Shown here piece after piece: positions 1 to 10,459 of a DNA stretch of 64,000 nt. Made by a program: the position numbers and the translations under genes. Source of the DNA: Ochotona curzoniae (Eukaryota > Chordata > Mammalia > Lagomorpha > Ochotonidae); assembly GCF_017591425.1 (NCBI RefSeq), contig NW_024466409.1, positions 682,001 through 746,000 of the forward strand, written 5' to 3'. Each line of letters starts with the position of its first letter. Position 1 is the first letter of the stretch. The notes beneath the pieces were generated by a model. The model was given only the letters and a program-made list of their open reading frames with translations, had not been told where the DNA came from and did no database searches.

Positions 1-1055
1 CACCACAGGTGGAGGAATAGCCTATTATACCACTGAACTGACAGGAGTTGTAGATTTGTTGTGGGCTTAGCTGAGGTAGTATGTGGAACATATTCATTGA
101 CATGAACTAATGCATACGTAAGTGTTTTATAAGCTCGGTACTTCAAGATGATTGCTAGTTATAGCAAATCATCAGGGGTGTTGACTCCAGTCTCAAACTA
201 GCCATCTGACATGGATATAATATTTAAACTGTACCTCAAGATTCGTTAGCTCCAAAATAAAGACAAAGTGTAAGGTTCCAGCAGGATGGCATAAAACGCT
301 GCACAGAGCAAGGCCTCGCCCATAGTCACCTTGTCATGATCGCTGCTGTGTACTTCTAATTAGTGCTAGGAGAGTGTGCTGCCAAGTGTGGCTGCGGATG
401 CTCAAGAAGGCTCAGAGAAAATGCTTCGGAAACGTTATTCACTCTTAGCCCAGGGGAACCTGGTACACTGACAAGGTGACATTCTGAGCCAAAGTGAGAG
501 TAAAAATGGCTTGGAAGAGAACCCTGGACTTGAGCTGGTAAGCAGGTGGTTCAGGAAGGAGAGGCAAAATGCTGAGGTCTAGGCCTCCCTGGCAGGAGAG
601 AGGACTGGGGGTCCCCAATGCCCAGGAGGTAGCAAGGGGAGAGGGTACAGCCCGCTGAACACAGAGTGGCCTGAGACAGTCCACGACAGCCAGAGACACC
701 GGGGCCAGCGAGACCCTGGGAAAGGGTCTTGTGTGACAGGAACTGAGGCACTTCTCTCGAGTGGCAGGGTCATCTGGAATTGTGGGTATAACCTCAGACT
801 ATTCTTTGACCCTGGGGATGACTCTTGCTGGGTGCAATCCAAGGTGATTTAGGGTCCTTTTGTTCTTTGTACTTTCCTTTGACTGTTTCGGTTTTAATGG
901 CAAAGGCTTCCTACTCTTATTGGAAGAGTTAGAGAGTATTTTCTACTCTCTGGTTTATATATAAATAAAATAGAACTTATTTGCCTTTTTAAGCGTTAAA
1001 TTTGTCTAGGGAACTATCTGAATCCGCCATTTTTATCAGAAAATTCAATCTTTTT
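1..1055. other. intergenic, nothing recognised
   Basis: No supported gene. All reading frames are short and none resembles a known protein or has splice context. The sequence is AT-rich from about 880 onward. Confidence 0.5.
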
Positions 1056-1057
1056 TC

Positions 1058-1165
1058 TTGTATAAATTTTATTTTTGATATTTTTACATACTTGATTAGG
1101 GTGCGAAGAGTCAAGGGCTAGGGGAAAGTAAGTGAAACCATTGTTTCATAGAAAATTCAGTCTTT
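1058..1165 (-). repeat. 3'-end fragment of the family A poly(A)-ended element
   Basis: The stretch starting with a T-rich run and continuing with GATTAGGGTGCGAAGAGTC and GGGCTAGGGGAAAGTAAGTG matches the start of the longer copies at 21.43 kb and 40.83 kb. Read on the minus strand it is the extreme 3' end with an A-rich tail. Only about 100 bp is preserved. Confidence 0.55.
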
Positions 1166-1854
1166 TACAATACTTGTAGGACAACTCAGATTTTCATTTC
1201 TTCTTGAGTCCATTTTTTGTAAGTTGTGTTTCTTAAAGAATTTATTGATTAGACGTATTTGCATTTATTTAGAAGGCATACAGACACAGATAGAAATCTC
1301 CTATCTTCCCACTGTTTCTCTAAATGCCCACTGTAGCCAAGAAGGGGCCAGGCCAAAACTTGGATCCAGAAACTCAGTCTGTGTCTCCCACGAGTCACCA
1401 CCTGCTGGCTCCCAGTGTGCACTTTAGCGGGAGTTAGACTTGGGAGCAGAGCACGGACTGGAAGCCAGGCACTCGGGCATGGGCCGCAGGTGCTATATTA
1501 GCTGCAGCACCAAGTACCCTCCCCAGAATTTGTTGAATTTCATCCATTTGTATATTTTACTTTTAAATTTATTCATAGGCACTCTTATGATCACTTCAAT
1601 TTTGGGGGCCATATAAATATATATCTGTACTTGGTCCATATTGTGGTCCCTACAATGTGGTATGAGTTTGGATAAATAGTTTTTCCCCCAACTCTTATGT
1701 TTTTTTCATTGGCCTCATCTCCATTCTTAGTTTTTTAATTTAAAATTTTTTATTCTTTTTCAAATAAAATGTGTTGTTCATTAACCATGCCTATGATACT
1801 GAAGAGGCCCACATTCCCAGGGAGATTGCCATCTGCCATTTCCAGAATCCAGCA
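1166..1854. other. intergenic, downstream of SAA3
   Basis: AT-rich sequence with no supported gene. It lies 3' of the minus-strand SAA3-like gene. Confidence 0.4.
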
Positions 1855-1875
1855 ACAAATCTGATTTCACAAACA

Positions 1876-1881
1876 TTTATT
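1876..1881 (-). terminator. SAA3: SAA3 polyadenylation signal
   Basis: AATAAA on the minus strand, 107 nt past the stop codon and followed by TG, the same TAATAAATGTT context as in the two other intact SAA genes. Confidence 0.75.
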
Positions 1882-1987
1882 AAACAATTGTATATATTCT
1901 CTACCAATGCCATGGATACAGAATTCAAATTCTACGAGTATCCCTGCCAACAGAAGGGGTCTCCTGAAGATAGTGGGAGGTGGAAGC

Positions 1988-3156
1988 TTAGTATTTGCTG
2001 GGCAGACCCTTGGGTCGGAAGTGATTGGGGTCTTTGCCACTGCGGCCCCAGCGGTTGGCAAACTGGTCAGCTGCTGTGTCTTCTGCCCCACGGCCGCTGA
2101 GTCCCTGGATTCTCTCTCGGGCATTACTGGAATTGAGGCAGAAATGAAGTCATTAGTCCCCAGTTACCGTCTCACTCTCCAAACCCTCCCCTTTGCAAGA
2201 GCAGAACCAAACAGCAGCCCCAGAAGGCCCAGGCCAAGGAACTACAGCACCAATCCTGCCTGGCCCACTCAATTCCTAAAGGCGCTGCTCAGCTCCAGGA
2301 CTCCTTCTAGTGCTGGATGGACAGCTCCAGAGAGGAGAATGGGAATCACACACTGCCAGCAGACATCCAGACCCACTGTAAACCCAGAAAGGAAATGTGG
2401 GCAAGACAGGGATGGCCCAGTCCCTAAAGGCTTCTCTACCATGAAGCCTGTCTCCTGACTGCCCAGGGCAGTTAAGCTCTGCTCCCCAAGTCCTGCCCTC
2501 CCTGGCAGCCCCAGGTACCTGATCACTCTGGCAGCCCAGGCACCCCCAGGGCCCCTTCGGGCAGCGTCATAGTTCCCCCGAGCATGAAAGTACTTGTCGG
2601 AATTTTTGAAATTGGCTTCTTTCATGTCAGAGTAGGCTCTCCACATGTCCTTAGTCCCTGAAAAGAGAATGGTGAAGACGATCACGTCTTTGCAAAAAAC
2701 AGAGAATGAAGAACTTTCACTGAGTCCAGAGATGTCAGCCTTTGACAAAGATTTTGGAAATCATGTTGGCTTGAGATGAATATTCCTTTGCTCCTCCCTT
2801 GTCTAGACTAATGCAATGAAACTCATACTGGATGCAAATTGTTATTACATTTGCTCCCATTCTAGGTTAGGTTGCTCTTGTGTTTTGGGCCATGTGTGAT
2901 AGCTGTAAAGAAGAGATGCAGTGATTGTTAAAGGACATTTCCTAGTTCAATGAATATCTACATCCAAAGACCCAGTAGCACCTTTGCCCAGTGAGGATGT
3001 GAGCTCTGCCAGGTGACTCCAGGTTCCAGCCAGATGCAGCCTCCCTCCCATTGTGTGACCCTTACCTTGAGCAGCTTGCTTGATGAATGATCCCCATCCT
3101 TGGCTGTTGACTCCCAGGATCAGGAAGCAGAAAATAATGCCAATGGAAAGCTTCAT
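1988..3156 (-). CDS. SAA3: serum amyloid A3-like, three coding exons, intact
   Basis: Acute-phase apolipoprotein, secreted and HDL-associated. Coding exons on the minus strand are 3156-3066 (exon 2, possibly starting at 3157-3160 with the few bases before ATG), 2657-2519 (exon 3, 139 nt) and 2126-1988 (exon 4, 139 nt). All splice sites are GT/AG: donors GTAAGG and GTACCT, acceptors TTTTCAG and ATTCCAG. The joined frame is open for 122 residues, the usual SAA length. Residues 1-18 form a hydrophobic signal peptide beginning [10 protein letters not shown]. The mature chain starts [13 protein letters not shown], then [34 protein letters not shown], and the C-terminal [12 protein letters not shown] block, all SAA hallmarks. 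The signal peptide and the W-G-S-F-I-K N-terminus resemble SAA3 rather than SAA1/2. A TATA box and exon 1 lie upstream, and AATAAA lies downstream at 1876-1881. Assignment to SAA3 rests on these residues and on its position at the edge of the cluster. Confidence 0.9.
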
Positions 3157-3693
3157 CCTGCTGTGGAACAAGGAAACACGACCAGGGATGACATGACATG
3201 TGCTTTTGTTTTTTGTCATGGTCACTCATCCTTGGCATCCCATGAATAAAACACAATTTTATAGACACACATGAGTGTATAATGAATGATAGCCTTTCAG
3301 GGAGTCAGGTTCTTCAATTCTGTTTGTTTCATTGGAATCTCAGTATCTGAGAGTCCGTAGTGAACCTGTGATGAGCCTGCACATCACTTCCCTTTTAAGT
3401 TCTCCCCTGTCAGCCCTGAGGCCCATCTTTACATAAAGTCTCCAGAAAGAGTTATTTGGGGACCTTGTGGCCAATCCATGTGTTCAGCTGAATGCTCAGT
3501 GTATATTTATACAATGCCCACTCAATCTATCACAGATTTGACATGATGGAAACAGAACAAAATCCCTAAACTGAAAATAGCTCACATCTGGTGATTCCTA
3601 GTATCAGAATAGCAAATTAAGGGAGGATGCAGAAACAGCAGAGATGCAGCCCAAGGTGCCGAAGGGGAAGCGCATTTGCAGAGCAAAGTTGGT

Positions 3694-3703
3694 GGAGAGT
3701 CCC
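3694..3703 (-). promoter_or_regulatory. SAA3: NF-kappaB-like site in SAA3 intron 1
   Basis: GGGACTCTCC on the minus strand fits GGGRNYYYCC exactly. It sits in intron 1, 11 bp past the exon 1 donor, downstream of the start rather than upstream as in SAA1/2. Confidence 0.4.
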
Positions 3704-3713
3704 AGCAGCTTAC

Positions 3714-3755
3714 CTCCAGCTGCCAGTCCCCGCTGAAGCCTCTGGTGGAGCTGAC
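3714..3755 (-). other. SAA3: SAA3 exon 1, non-coding
   Basis: Inferred 5' UTR exon. It starts about 25-30 nt past the TATA box and ends at a good donor (GTAAGC) at 3713-3708. The exact start site is not visible from sequence. Confidence 0.6.
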
Positions 3756-3778
3756 CTGCTGGAGAGACGGGGCTGTGC

Positions 3779-3786
3779 TATATATA
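3779..3786 (-). promoter_or_regulatory. SAA3: SAA3 TATA box
   Basis: TATATATA (palindromic) at the expected distance upstream of the non-coding first exon. Confidence 0.75.
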
Positions 3787-3823
3787 CTGGCACTTTGCTG
3801 ATGAAACAAACCTCTCCCTCCTC

Positions 3824-3832
3824 TTGCACAAT
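3824..3832 (-). promoter_or_regulatory. SAA3: proximal C/EBP site of SAA3
   Basis: ATTGTGCAA on the minus strand fits the C/EBP consensus, about 70-80 bp upstream of the inferred start. C/EBP-beta/delta sites are known drivers of SAA3 induction in rodents and rabbit. Binding here is inferred. Confidence 0.6.
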
Positions 3833-3900
3833 CTCTTGGGCAGAGAACAGCATTCACAAAACATTAAGATTTCTCTTAACACAGATTTGATTTTCTCAGG

Positions 3901-3909
3901 TTGCGCAAT
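3901..3909 (-). promoter_or_regulatory. SAA3: distal C/EBP site of SAA3
   Basis: TTGCGCAAT contains the palindromic C/EBP core TTGCGCAA, about 150 bp upstream of the inferred start. Confidence 0.65.
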
Positions 3910-3953
3910 GTGGCCAATTTCAGGACTGTAATAAACTAGAGTGTTCTACCTAG

Positions 3954-3972
3954 TTCCAGAAAGCTTTCTGGA
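3954..3972. promoter_or_regulatory. SAA3: STAT/GAS-like site inside an 18-bp palindrome
   Basis: TTCCAGAAA at 3954-3962 fits the GAS form TTCNNNGAA. It overlaps a perfect palindrome at 3955-3972 with centre AAGCTT, about 200 bp upstream of the SAA3 start. A STAT3 (IL-6) input would suit an acute-phase gene, but this is inference. Confidence 0.45.
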
Positions 3973-4040
3973 GGGGAAATCTCTCCCCTCTGTCCTTTCA
4001 AATAGTGTATTGACAAGTTACTGCAAAGCAAATCAACAGC

Positions 4041-4050
4041 AAAAAAAAAA

Positions 4051-4082
<32 letters not shown>
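4041..4082. repeat. (A)n(GA)n simple repeat
   Basis: A run of A followed by about eleven GA units, then A-rich AAT repeats. Confidence 0.95.
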
Positions 4083-4083
<1 letters not shown>

Positions 4084-4797
4084 TTTGGAAAAAATAATAA
4101 TAATAAAAGCAAATAAAGAAATGAGTGTGATGAGTGTGTAGCTTTTGCTGCAAATATAGTGTTTTGTCAAACTTTGTGTTAAATCTTTGCCAAACAAATT
4201 GTTAAGAATGGTATATTGCTATAGTTCAAATGATCTGTGGTTATTTTCAAGTGTACTGTGTAGTAATGAAACTGGCATTTTTCCATATGATTCTTGCTTT
4301 TATTTGCTGAGCTCTTTATTCAGTGGAGTATTGAACCATTGACAAATATAAATTTGAAAGTATGTTGTCTCTCCACCATGGGGGGAGCAGTTGGGGGATT
4401 CCCAGAGCCTATGAAACTGTGTCACATAATGCAATGTAATTAATATTTAAAAAAGTATGTTATCTCAAAAGTAAAACAAATAACTTTTTTTTTTGGAAAC
4501 AAAGGTATTTTCTTATTTAAAGAATGTGAAAATACAGGACAGATGGAGCCACATCCATTGCAAGGAACAGCTCAGAATGAAACTGAGACCTTTGGGCATA
4601 GTACAGGAAGGAAAGAAGATTGACAACCCAGGTAGATACACGTTGTGGCACTTGTGTGGGTGCACTTGGTACTAAAAATAGGAGTCCTCCAGACTCAAGT
4701 GTATTCATGGGCAGTTGCTACAGGAGATCACAGGGCAGGTTATGTTGGGGGACGATGTAATCAAGGAATTCTGAGCCGTGGTATCAGAACTTGCTCT

Positions 4798-5118
4798 GGG
4801 GCATGGCATTGTGGCAGAGTGGCAGATTTGCTGCCTGCAACACTGGCATCCCATATGGGCACTTGTTCTTGTCCTGGCTGTTCATTTTGGATCCATCTCC
4901 CTGTTAATGGCCTGAAAAAGTAGGCAGAAATGGCCCAAGTTCTTGGGCCCCTGCTACCCTTCTGAAAGTCCTGGATGAAGCCCTTGGCTCCTGACCTCAA
5001 CCTGACTCAGTCCTGGATTTTGCAGCCATTTGGGGGAATGACCTAACAGATGGAAGACCTGTAACTCTCCCCTCTTTGTAACTGTGCCTTTCAAATAACT
5101 AAATAATAATTCTGTAAA
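4798..5118 (+). mobile_element. lagomorph C-type SINE, old copy
   Basis: Body begins GGCATGGCATTGTGGCAGAG and contains CATCCCATATGGGCAC, GGCCCAAGTTCTTGGGCCCC and a TTTCAAATAACTAAATAATAA tail. Diverged. Confidence 0.85.
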
Positions 5119-5130
5119 ATGAAATGCTCT

Positions 5131-5470
5131 AGGACCTGGCATATAGCATAGTGGTTAAAGTCCTCGCCTTACACGTGCAGAGATCCCACATGGGCACTGG
5201 TTCTAATCCCGGCGGCCCCGCTTCCCATCCAGCTCCCTGCTTATGGCCTGGGAAAGCAGTCTAGGACGGCCCAAAGCCTTGGGAACCTGTAACCGCGTGG
5301 AAGACCTGGAAGATACTCCTAGTTCCTGGCTTCGAATTGGCTCAGTCCCAGCCATTGCAGTCACTTGGGAAGTGACCCATCAGAGGGAAGATCTTCGTCT
5401 CTGTCTCTCTTCCTCTCTGTATATCTGTCTTTGCAATAAAAACAAATAAATCTTTTTTTTAAAAAAAATG
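5131..5470 (+). mobile_element. lagomorph C-type SINE
   Basis: A box region (TAGTGGTTAAAGTCCTCGCC), B box GGTTCTAATCC, and tail AATAAATCTTTTTTTT. Well preserved. Confidence 0.9.
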
Positions 5471-5497
5471 AAATGCTTCAAAGAAATACAGTAATGG

Positions 5498-5806
5498 AGG
5501 CCAGTGCAGTCGTGTAGCAAGCAAGTTAGTCCTCTGCATGCATTACTTCATCTCATTTATGCACCTTTCAATTCTTTGCTGTTTCACTTCCGATCCTGCT
5601 CTCTGCTTATGGCCTGGAAAAGCTGTAAAGCATGGTGCAAGTCCTTGGGCCCCTGCACCCACTTGGGAGAACTGGATCAGCTCTGCTGTGACCACTGTGG
5701 CCATTTGGGGAATGAACCAGTGGATGGAAGATCTCTCTTTCTCTCTATCTTTCCCCCTCTCTTTGTAAAATATGCCTTTTAAATGAAAGTAAATAAATAT
5801 TTTTAA
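5498..5806 (+). mobile_element. lagomorph C-type SINE, old copy
   Basis: GGCCAGTGCAGTCGTGTAGC start, CTTGGGCCCCTGCACCCA core, and tail AAGTAAATAAATATTTTTAAAG. Confidence 0.85.
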
Positions 5807-6171
5807 AGAAGAATACAGAAATGGTATACATCAAGATAAACAGGAGGCCTAAAGGCTGCTGACTACCAGAATACTTGATTCAGGAAGAAAGCAGGGTGAG
5901 TGAAGATACAAGGTTGCTGAAAGACTGATGTTGGAGAACAGCTGTTTTCCCAGAACATCTAGATTGTGCTTTATCACTTGAGTTAAGACTACCCTGGGGA
6001 GAAGCTGCATGTAAAAAACGCATTCAGTGCTTTTAGGAGGCTAGAGACCCTCACTTGCTCTCTCCCTGCACCTTCATTAAAAAGAAAAGGTCAAGAAAAA
6101 AGGGAAAAATCCCTCCATCCTGCCAGGGTACTGGGACACAGCAAGTTAGGCTACTCCTTGGTAAGTGTGTA

Positions 6172-6460
6172 TTTAAATCAGAGCACCATCAATACATCCT
6201 TTTAAGTACCAGCTACTCTGCTTCAGATCCAGATTCCTGCTAAAACACGTAGAAAAGATGATGGCCCCTTCTCCCCATGTGAAAGACCCAGATGAACTTC
6301 CAAGTTCCTGGCTCTGGCTTGGTCCTGTCTTGACTGTTGTAGGCATTTGGGAAATGAACCTGTGGATTGAAGAATATTCTCTCTCTCTCTCTCTCTCCCT
6401 GTGTGTGTGTGTGTGTGTGTGTGTGTCTGTCTGCTTTTTAAGTAACTAAAGAAATAAGGC
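6172..6460 (+). mobile_element. partial C-type SINE with CT/GT tract
   Basis: The 3' half of the SINE (TTCCTGGCTCTGGCTTGGTC, GGGAAATGAACC) interrupted by an expanded (CT)n(GT)n tract at 6378-6428. Confidence 0.7.
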
Positions 6461-6849
6461 TGCATTATAACATGGCAGGGAAGATGAAGGACTACATGGG
6501 GTCTCAGAGCTAGTCTTTCTCAGTTTGGAAGCTGGAAGCCTGAGCAGCAGGGCAAATAAAAGCCAAGCCAAGAAACAAAAGCTCAGGATTCCTCTCTCCA
6601 CCCCCTGCCACTGCCACGCTATTAGATAGAGAAGTGATGACTCAGGAGGTAGCCAACAAGGCAAGGGTTGGGAATCATGTGTGGGAATCATTGTTTTAGA
6701 TTGGAGCCTATCAAAATTAGGAATGATGCCTCTCTCTGGGTAGGAGCCTTTTATAGTTTGTTTTGTTTTGTTTAGGCACAGTGAGATGAAAGGTAAATGG
6801 CAGATGTCTGTCAAAGAACATTCATACCCCTTTGGTTCTTTTTGTTTTT

Positions 6850-7168
6850 ATTTTTATTTTGTTAAAGGTGTATTTGTTTGATAGGCAGAGTTACAGAGTG
6901 AGAGAGGGGAAAAAAAAAAAAAAACATTTGCTGCTTCACTCCCAGGATGACCACAACGGCTGAAGCTGGAAGTAAGGAACTTCTTGTGTGTCTCCCAAAT
7001 GGGTGGCAAGGGGCCAAGCACTTGGGCTATCCTCCATTTTTTTCCCCAGGCCACTAGCAGGAATCTGGATCAGAAATGGAGTTGGGACACAAACTGGCAC
7101 CTATGTGGGATGGCAGTTCAGCAGGCAACAGCTTTATCTGCTACACCTGCCACACCACCAGCCCCATC
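6850..7168 (-). mobile_element. lagomorph C-type SINE, old copy
   Basis: Reverse-orientation body from GTATTTGTTTGATAGGCAGA to CCACACCACCAGCCCC. Confidence 0.85.
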
Positions 7169-7169
7169 A

Positions 7170-8940
7170 CTTTGGTTCTTGTCCAACATAATACAATGCC
7201 ACAAACACTGTCAGATATTCTTGACACATAACTCCTTTTCCTTGGAGATGGTAGAATTCCCTGCAATCCCAGGAGTAGACAGCAGAGCAGGGTGCAGAGA
7301 AGGGGAGCTGTCAGCCCCCCACAGCCACTGGTCACAGGCATGCTCCTTACAGAGGAAGCCCTGTGATGTCCAGCCCCTTTGTTGCTGTTTTCTTAGGGGA
7401 AAAAGACATGCTAGTGATGACATCTTGTCACAACTACTTTACACCTTGTGAACTATGCAATACTGGAAATCTTCTACTGACTCACTGCGATCAAGGCATT
7501 GTCATGGGGAAGTGGGTACGCTGAATCGTCACGTCAGGGCAAAGAGCTAAGACACAAAGACTACTGGAAACCTCTCAGCCTTTTTGTTCACTCAACTCCC
7601 TGCCTCATCTATATCAAATGCATTGGATTTTATATTAAATAAATCAAATTCTGAAAAATTATAATATCTAACCATACATTAATTGTTTATATTTTATTCT
7701 CTCATTTTGCTCATTAATTTTTACAATAGAGAGGACATGGGCACGTCTGTGTAAAACCAGGAAATCCCCCGGCACATCAGATGCCAACACATCTCACCCC
7801 CTGCCAAATAAAGCCCAGGTCAAAACAAAACAAGCCCAACAGTGTTCAGGAAGCAAGGCAATAAAGCCAGCAACTGTCACAGGGGTCCATTGAGCTTGAT
7901 CTTACATTTGCTTGTTTCTTTGTTACCCTTTGACAAACATTAATTCTTAACTTAATTATAGCTTTTTTAAAATCTGGAACCATTTTGTTATATGGAACAT
8001 TTTCATATTCAGTTCTATATTAATTAAATTTCTTTTAAGAGAAAGAATGAATGTGTAGGTATATGGATGTATAAAAAAAGGAATTTATTAGGGAAATTGC
8101 TCCCTCGCTTAAGATAACTGAGAAGTCCCACAGCATGCTGTCTGCAGACTGGAGACACTAATGGGCCAACAATGTGACTCAGCCCAAGTCTCAAGGCCAG
8201 GGCCTCAGAACCAGGGAAGCTGATGAGGTAACCCTCAGTTCTGTGCCAAGATTGTGAGTTTTGGGGAGGGAGAAGCGGGATGGTGGCTTGTGTCACAGTC
8301 TGAAGGCCAGCAAGCCTGGATCTTTTATGTCCAAGGTGGGAGACAAGGATGTCTCTGCTCTCAGAAAGACCAATTCATTAACCTTCTGAATTTATTCTGA
8401 TGGTGCCCAGCCACACGGAGGCCTGGTCTTCTCACCTAGTCCACGAAGATTCACCTGCTCATCTCTTTTATAAACAACCTCACAGACACACTCCAAATAA
8501 TGCTTTTCTAGGTATTTCTTAGGTAGGTCAATTTGAAAACTGACACATCGCAAGTTCTGCAATAATCAGTTACCACGATCTAGCAAGGTTCTTGTCACTA
8601 TTACAAAATGCTTAAGATCAGCTACTATTGAAGGAAGAAGGTTGATTTTGGAAAGCATTTGTGGGAGGAGGGATTGCATAGCAAGTCAGAAAAGAGAGAG
8701 CACACTTGGTTCTAGCTCAGACTTTTATAAACAGCCCTCTCACAAGGATGTCCTTCTTAAAGCTCATCTCCAGGAACCTCAGGACCTCCCACTAGGCATA
8801 CTCCTAAACACCACAACTGGATTTTATTTCTACCCTCTTAGCTCCATTAACTTACTGACTTTGGGGGTTCAACACCTGCATGAATTCAGGAGCCGATCCG
8901 GTTCAAGCCCTAGCACCTATTACATACATTTGCTCATGTG
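7170..8940. other. non-coding, nothing recognised
   Basis: About 1.8 kb with no supported gene and no repeat I can name. Short open frames lack splice context. Confidence 0.45.
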
Positions 8941-8949
8941 TAGAGTATA

Positions 8950-9235
8950 AAAATTTTTTAAATTTTTGTATGTAGTTATTTCGTTCATTTGAAAGGTAGA
9001 CATCCACTGATTCACTCTCCAATTGCCTGTAGCAACATGGGTGAGACAGCCTGAAGGCAGGAGCCAGAACTCAATCTGGGTATTCTACAGGGGACCCAAC
9101 TACTTGAGCCATCAACTGCTGCCTCTTAGGGTTTGTGTTTCAGGAGCTGGGACTGTAAGTTCAATCTGTGCACCCTGATACAGGATGTAGACATCCCAAC
9201 TAGCATCTTAAATACTGAGCCAAGCACCTGTCCCC
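8950..9235 (-). mobile_element. lagomorph C-type SINE, old copy
   Basis: Reverse-orientation start TTTCGTTCATTTGAAAGGTAG and end CCAAGCACCTGTCCCC; strongly diverged. Confidence 0.75.
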
Positions 9236-9307
9236 AGAGTAAGCAATTAACAGATTAGCTATTTTTGTAAATATTGTGTGAACTGTACTTTTTATTCTTA
9301 CCTTAAA

Positions 9308-9625
9308 CTAGAAGCTGATCTTTGCACTGTGATGCAGTAGGCTAATCCGCCACCATGTGGCATTGGCATCTCATATTGATATACGTTCTCATCCCTACTG
9401 CTCCACTTCCGAGCCAGCTCCCTGAATATGTCCTGGGAAAGCAGCAAAGGATGGCTCAAGTCCTTGGGACCCTGAACCCATGTGGGGAACGTGGAGGAGA
9501 CTCCTGACTCCTGGCTTTGGATCAGTTCAACTCCTACCATTGGGCCCATTTGGGGAGTGAACCTAACCTATCTCTCCTGTCTATGTAAAAATCTGCGTTT
9601 CAAATAAAAATAATTTTTAAAAAAG
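9308..9625 (+). mobile_element. lagomorph C-type SINE
   Basis: Contains GGGAAAGCAGCAAAGGATGG, CTTGGGACCCTGAACCC, and tail TTTCAAATAAAAATAATTTT. Confidence 0.85.
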
Positions 9626-10455
9626 GGATTATAAACTTAGTTTTGCTTCCTTTTCTTCTTCCAGTAGATTCTTTGAAACTCACTTAGATTCCAGTACATA
9701 GCTAACAGTTCCACCCTTAGGAAACAGGTTACCCAATAGTACTCTGGAATTGCCTCACACTAACTTAGGAAATCTATTACTGGGCTGTCATAGATCTTGC
9801 AAGCCATGTCAGGGTATTCACACCATAGAAATTGGCAAATCCAATAATTGGAGCTTCTTAGATCCAATTGTTAAACACTAATGTGCACATGCTTCAGAAC
9901 ACTCCCCTTTTAGTTGGAAATTCTATAATTCCTTCCTTTTCCCTTTTAGGCATAACTTTGTCAACCCTTAAAGAATGTGTCAAAAAATGCAACTAGGTTT
10001 ATTTATAATTCATAAACTGAAAGCAGCAGTCAGCTTGGAAAATAGATAGGGGCTCCACCATATTTGGGAAAATGATTGGCTTCTGTAAGATAGGTTTAGC
10101 AGGAACAGGAAACAGCATAGGGTGAGAAGTGCATCAACTGCCAACATTGCCAGGCTGCCCTCTCTGGATGGGTTTGAACAAAGGGGAGTTCCTTATCAGC
10201 TTAGCTTCACCAGGCCTATCTTGGATAGTTGCTGTGAATTTCTTGGGATTTCAGTTAGTTTATTTTTTGAAAACTAGCCTGTTTTTAAGTTCCATTTGAT
10301 TACATATTACCAAGCATAACTTCATTCTGGTCTGAGCTGGTCTGTTGGGCAAAGTACAGGAGCTCAGTGTAAGACAATGCCTTTTTAAGTTCTTTTCTGT
10401 ATTTTTCTTTGCTTCTTTTTTTTTAGATGGTATAACTATTTATTGTTACCAAGTA
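9626..10455. other. non-coding, nothing recognised
   Basis: No supported gene or classifiable repeat. Confidence 0.4.
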
Positions 10456-10459
10456 TTTC

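Noticed and set aside
1907..2458. 183-codon open frame on the plus strand
   Set aside because: Antisense to SAA3 exon 4 and its intron; the minus-strand reading is the conserved one.
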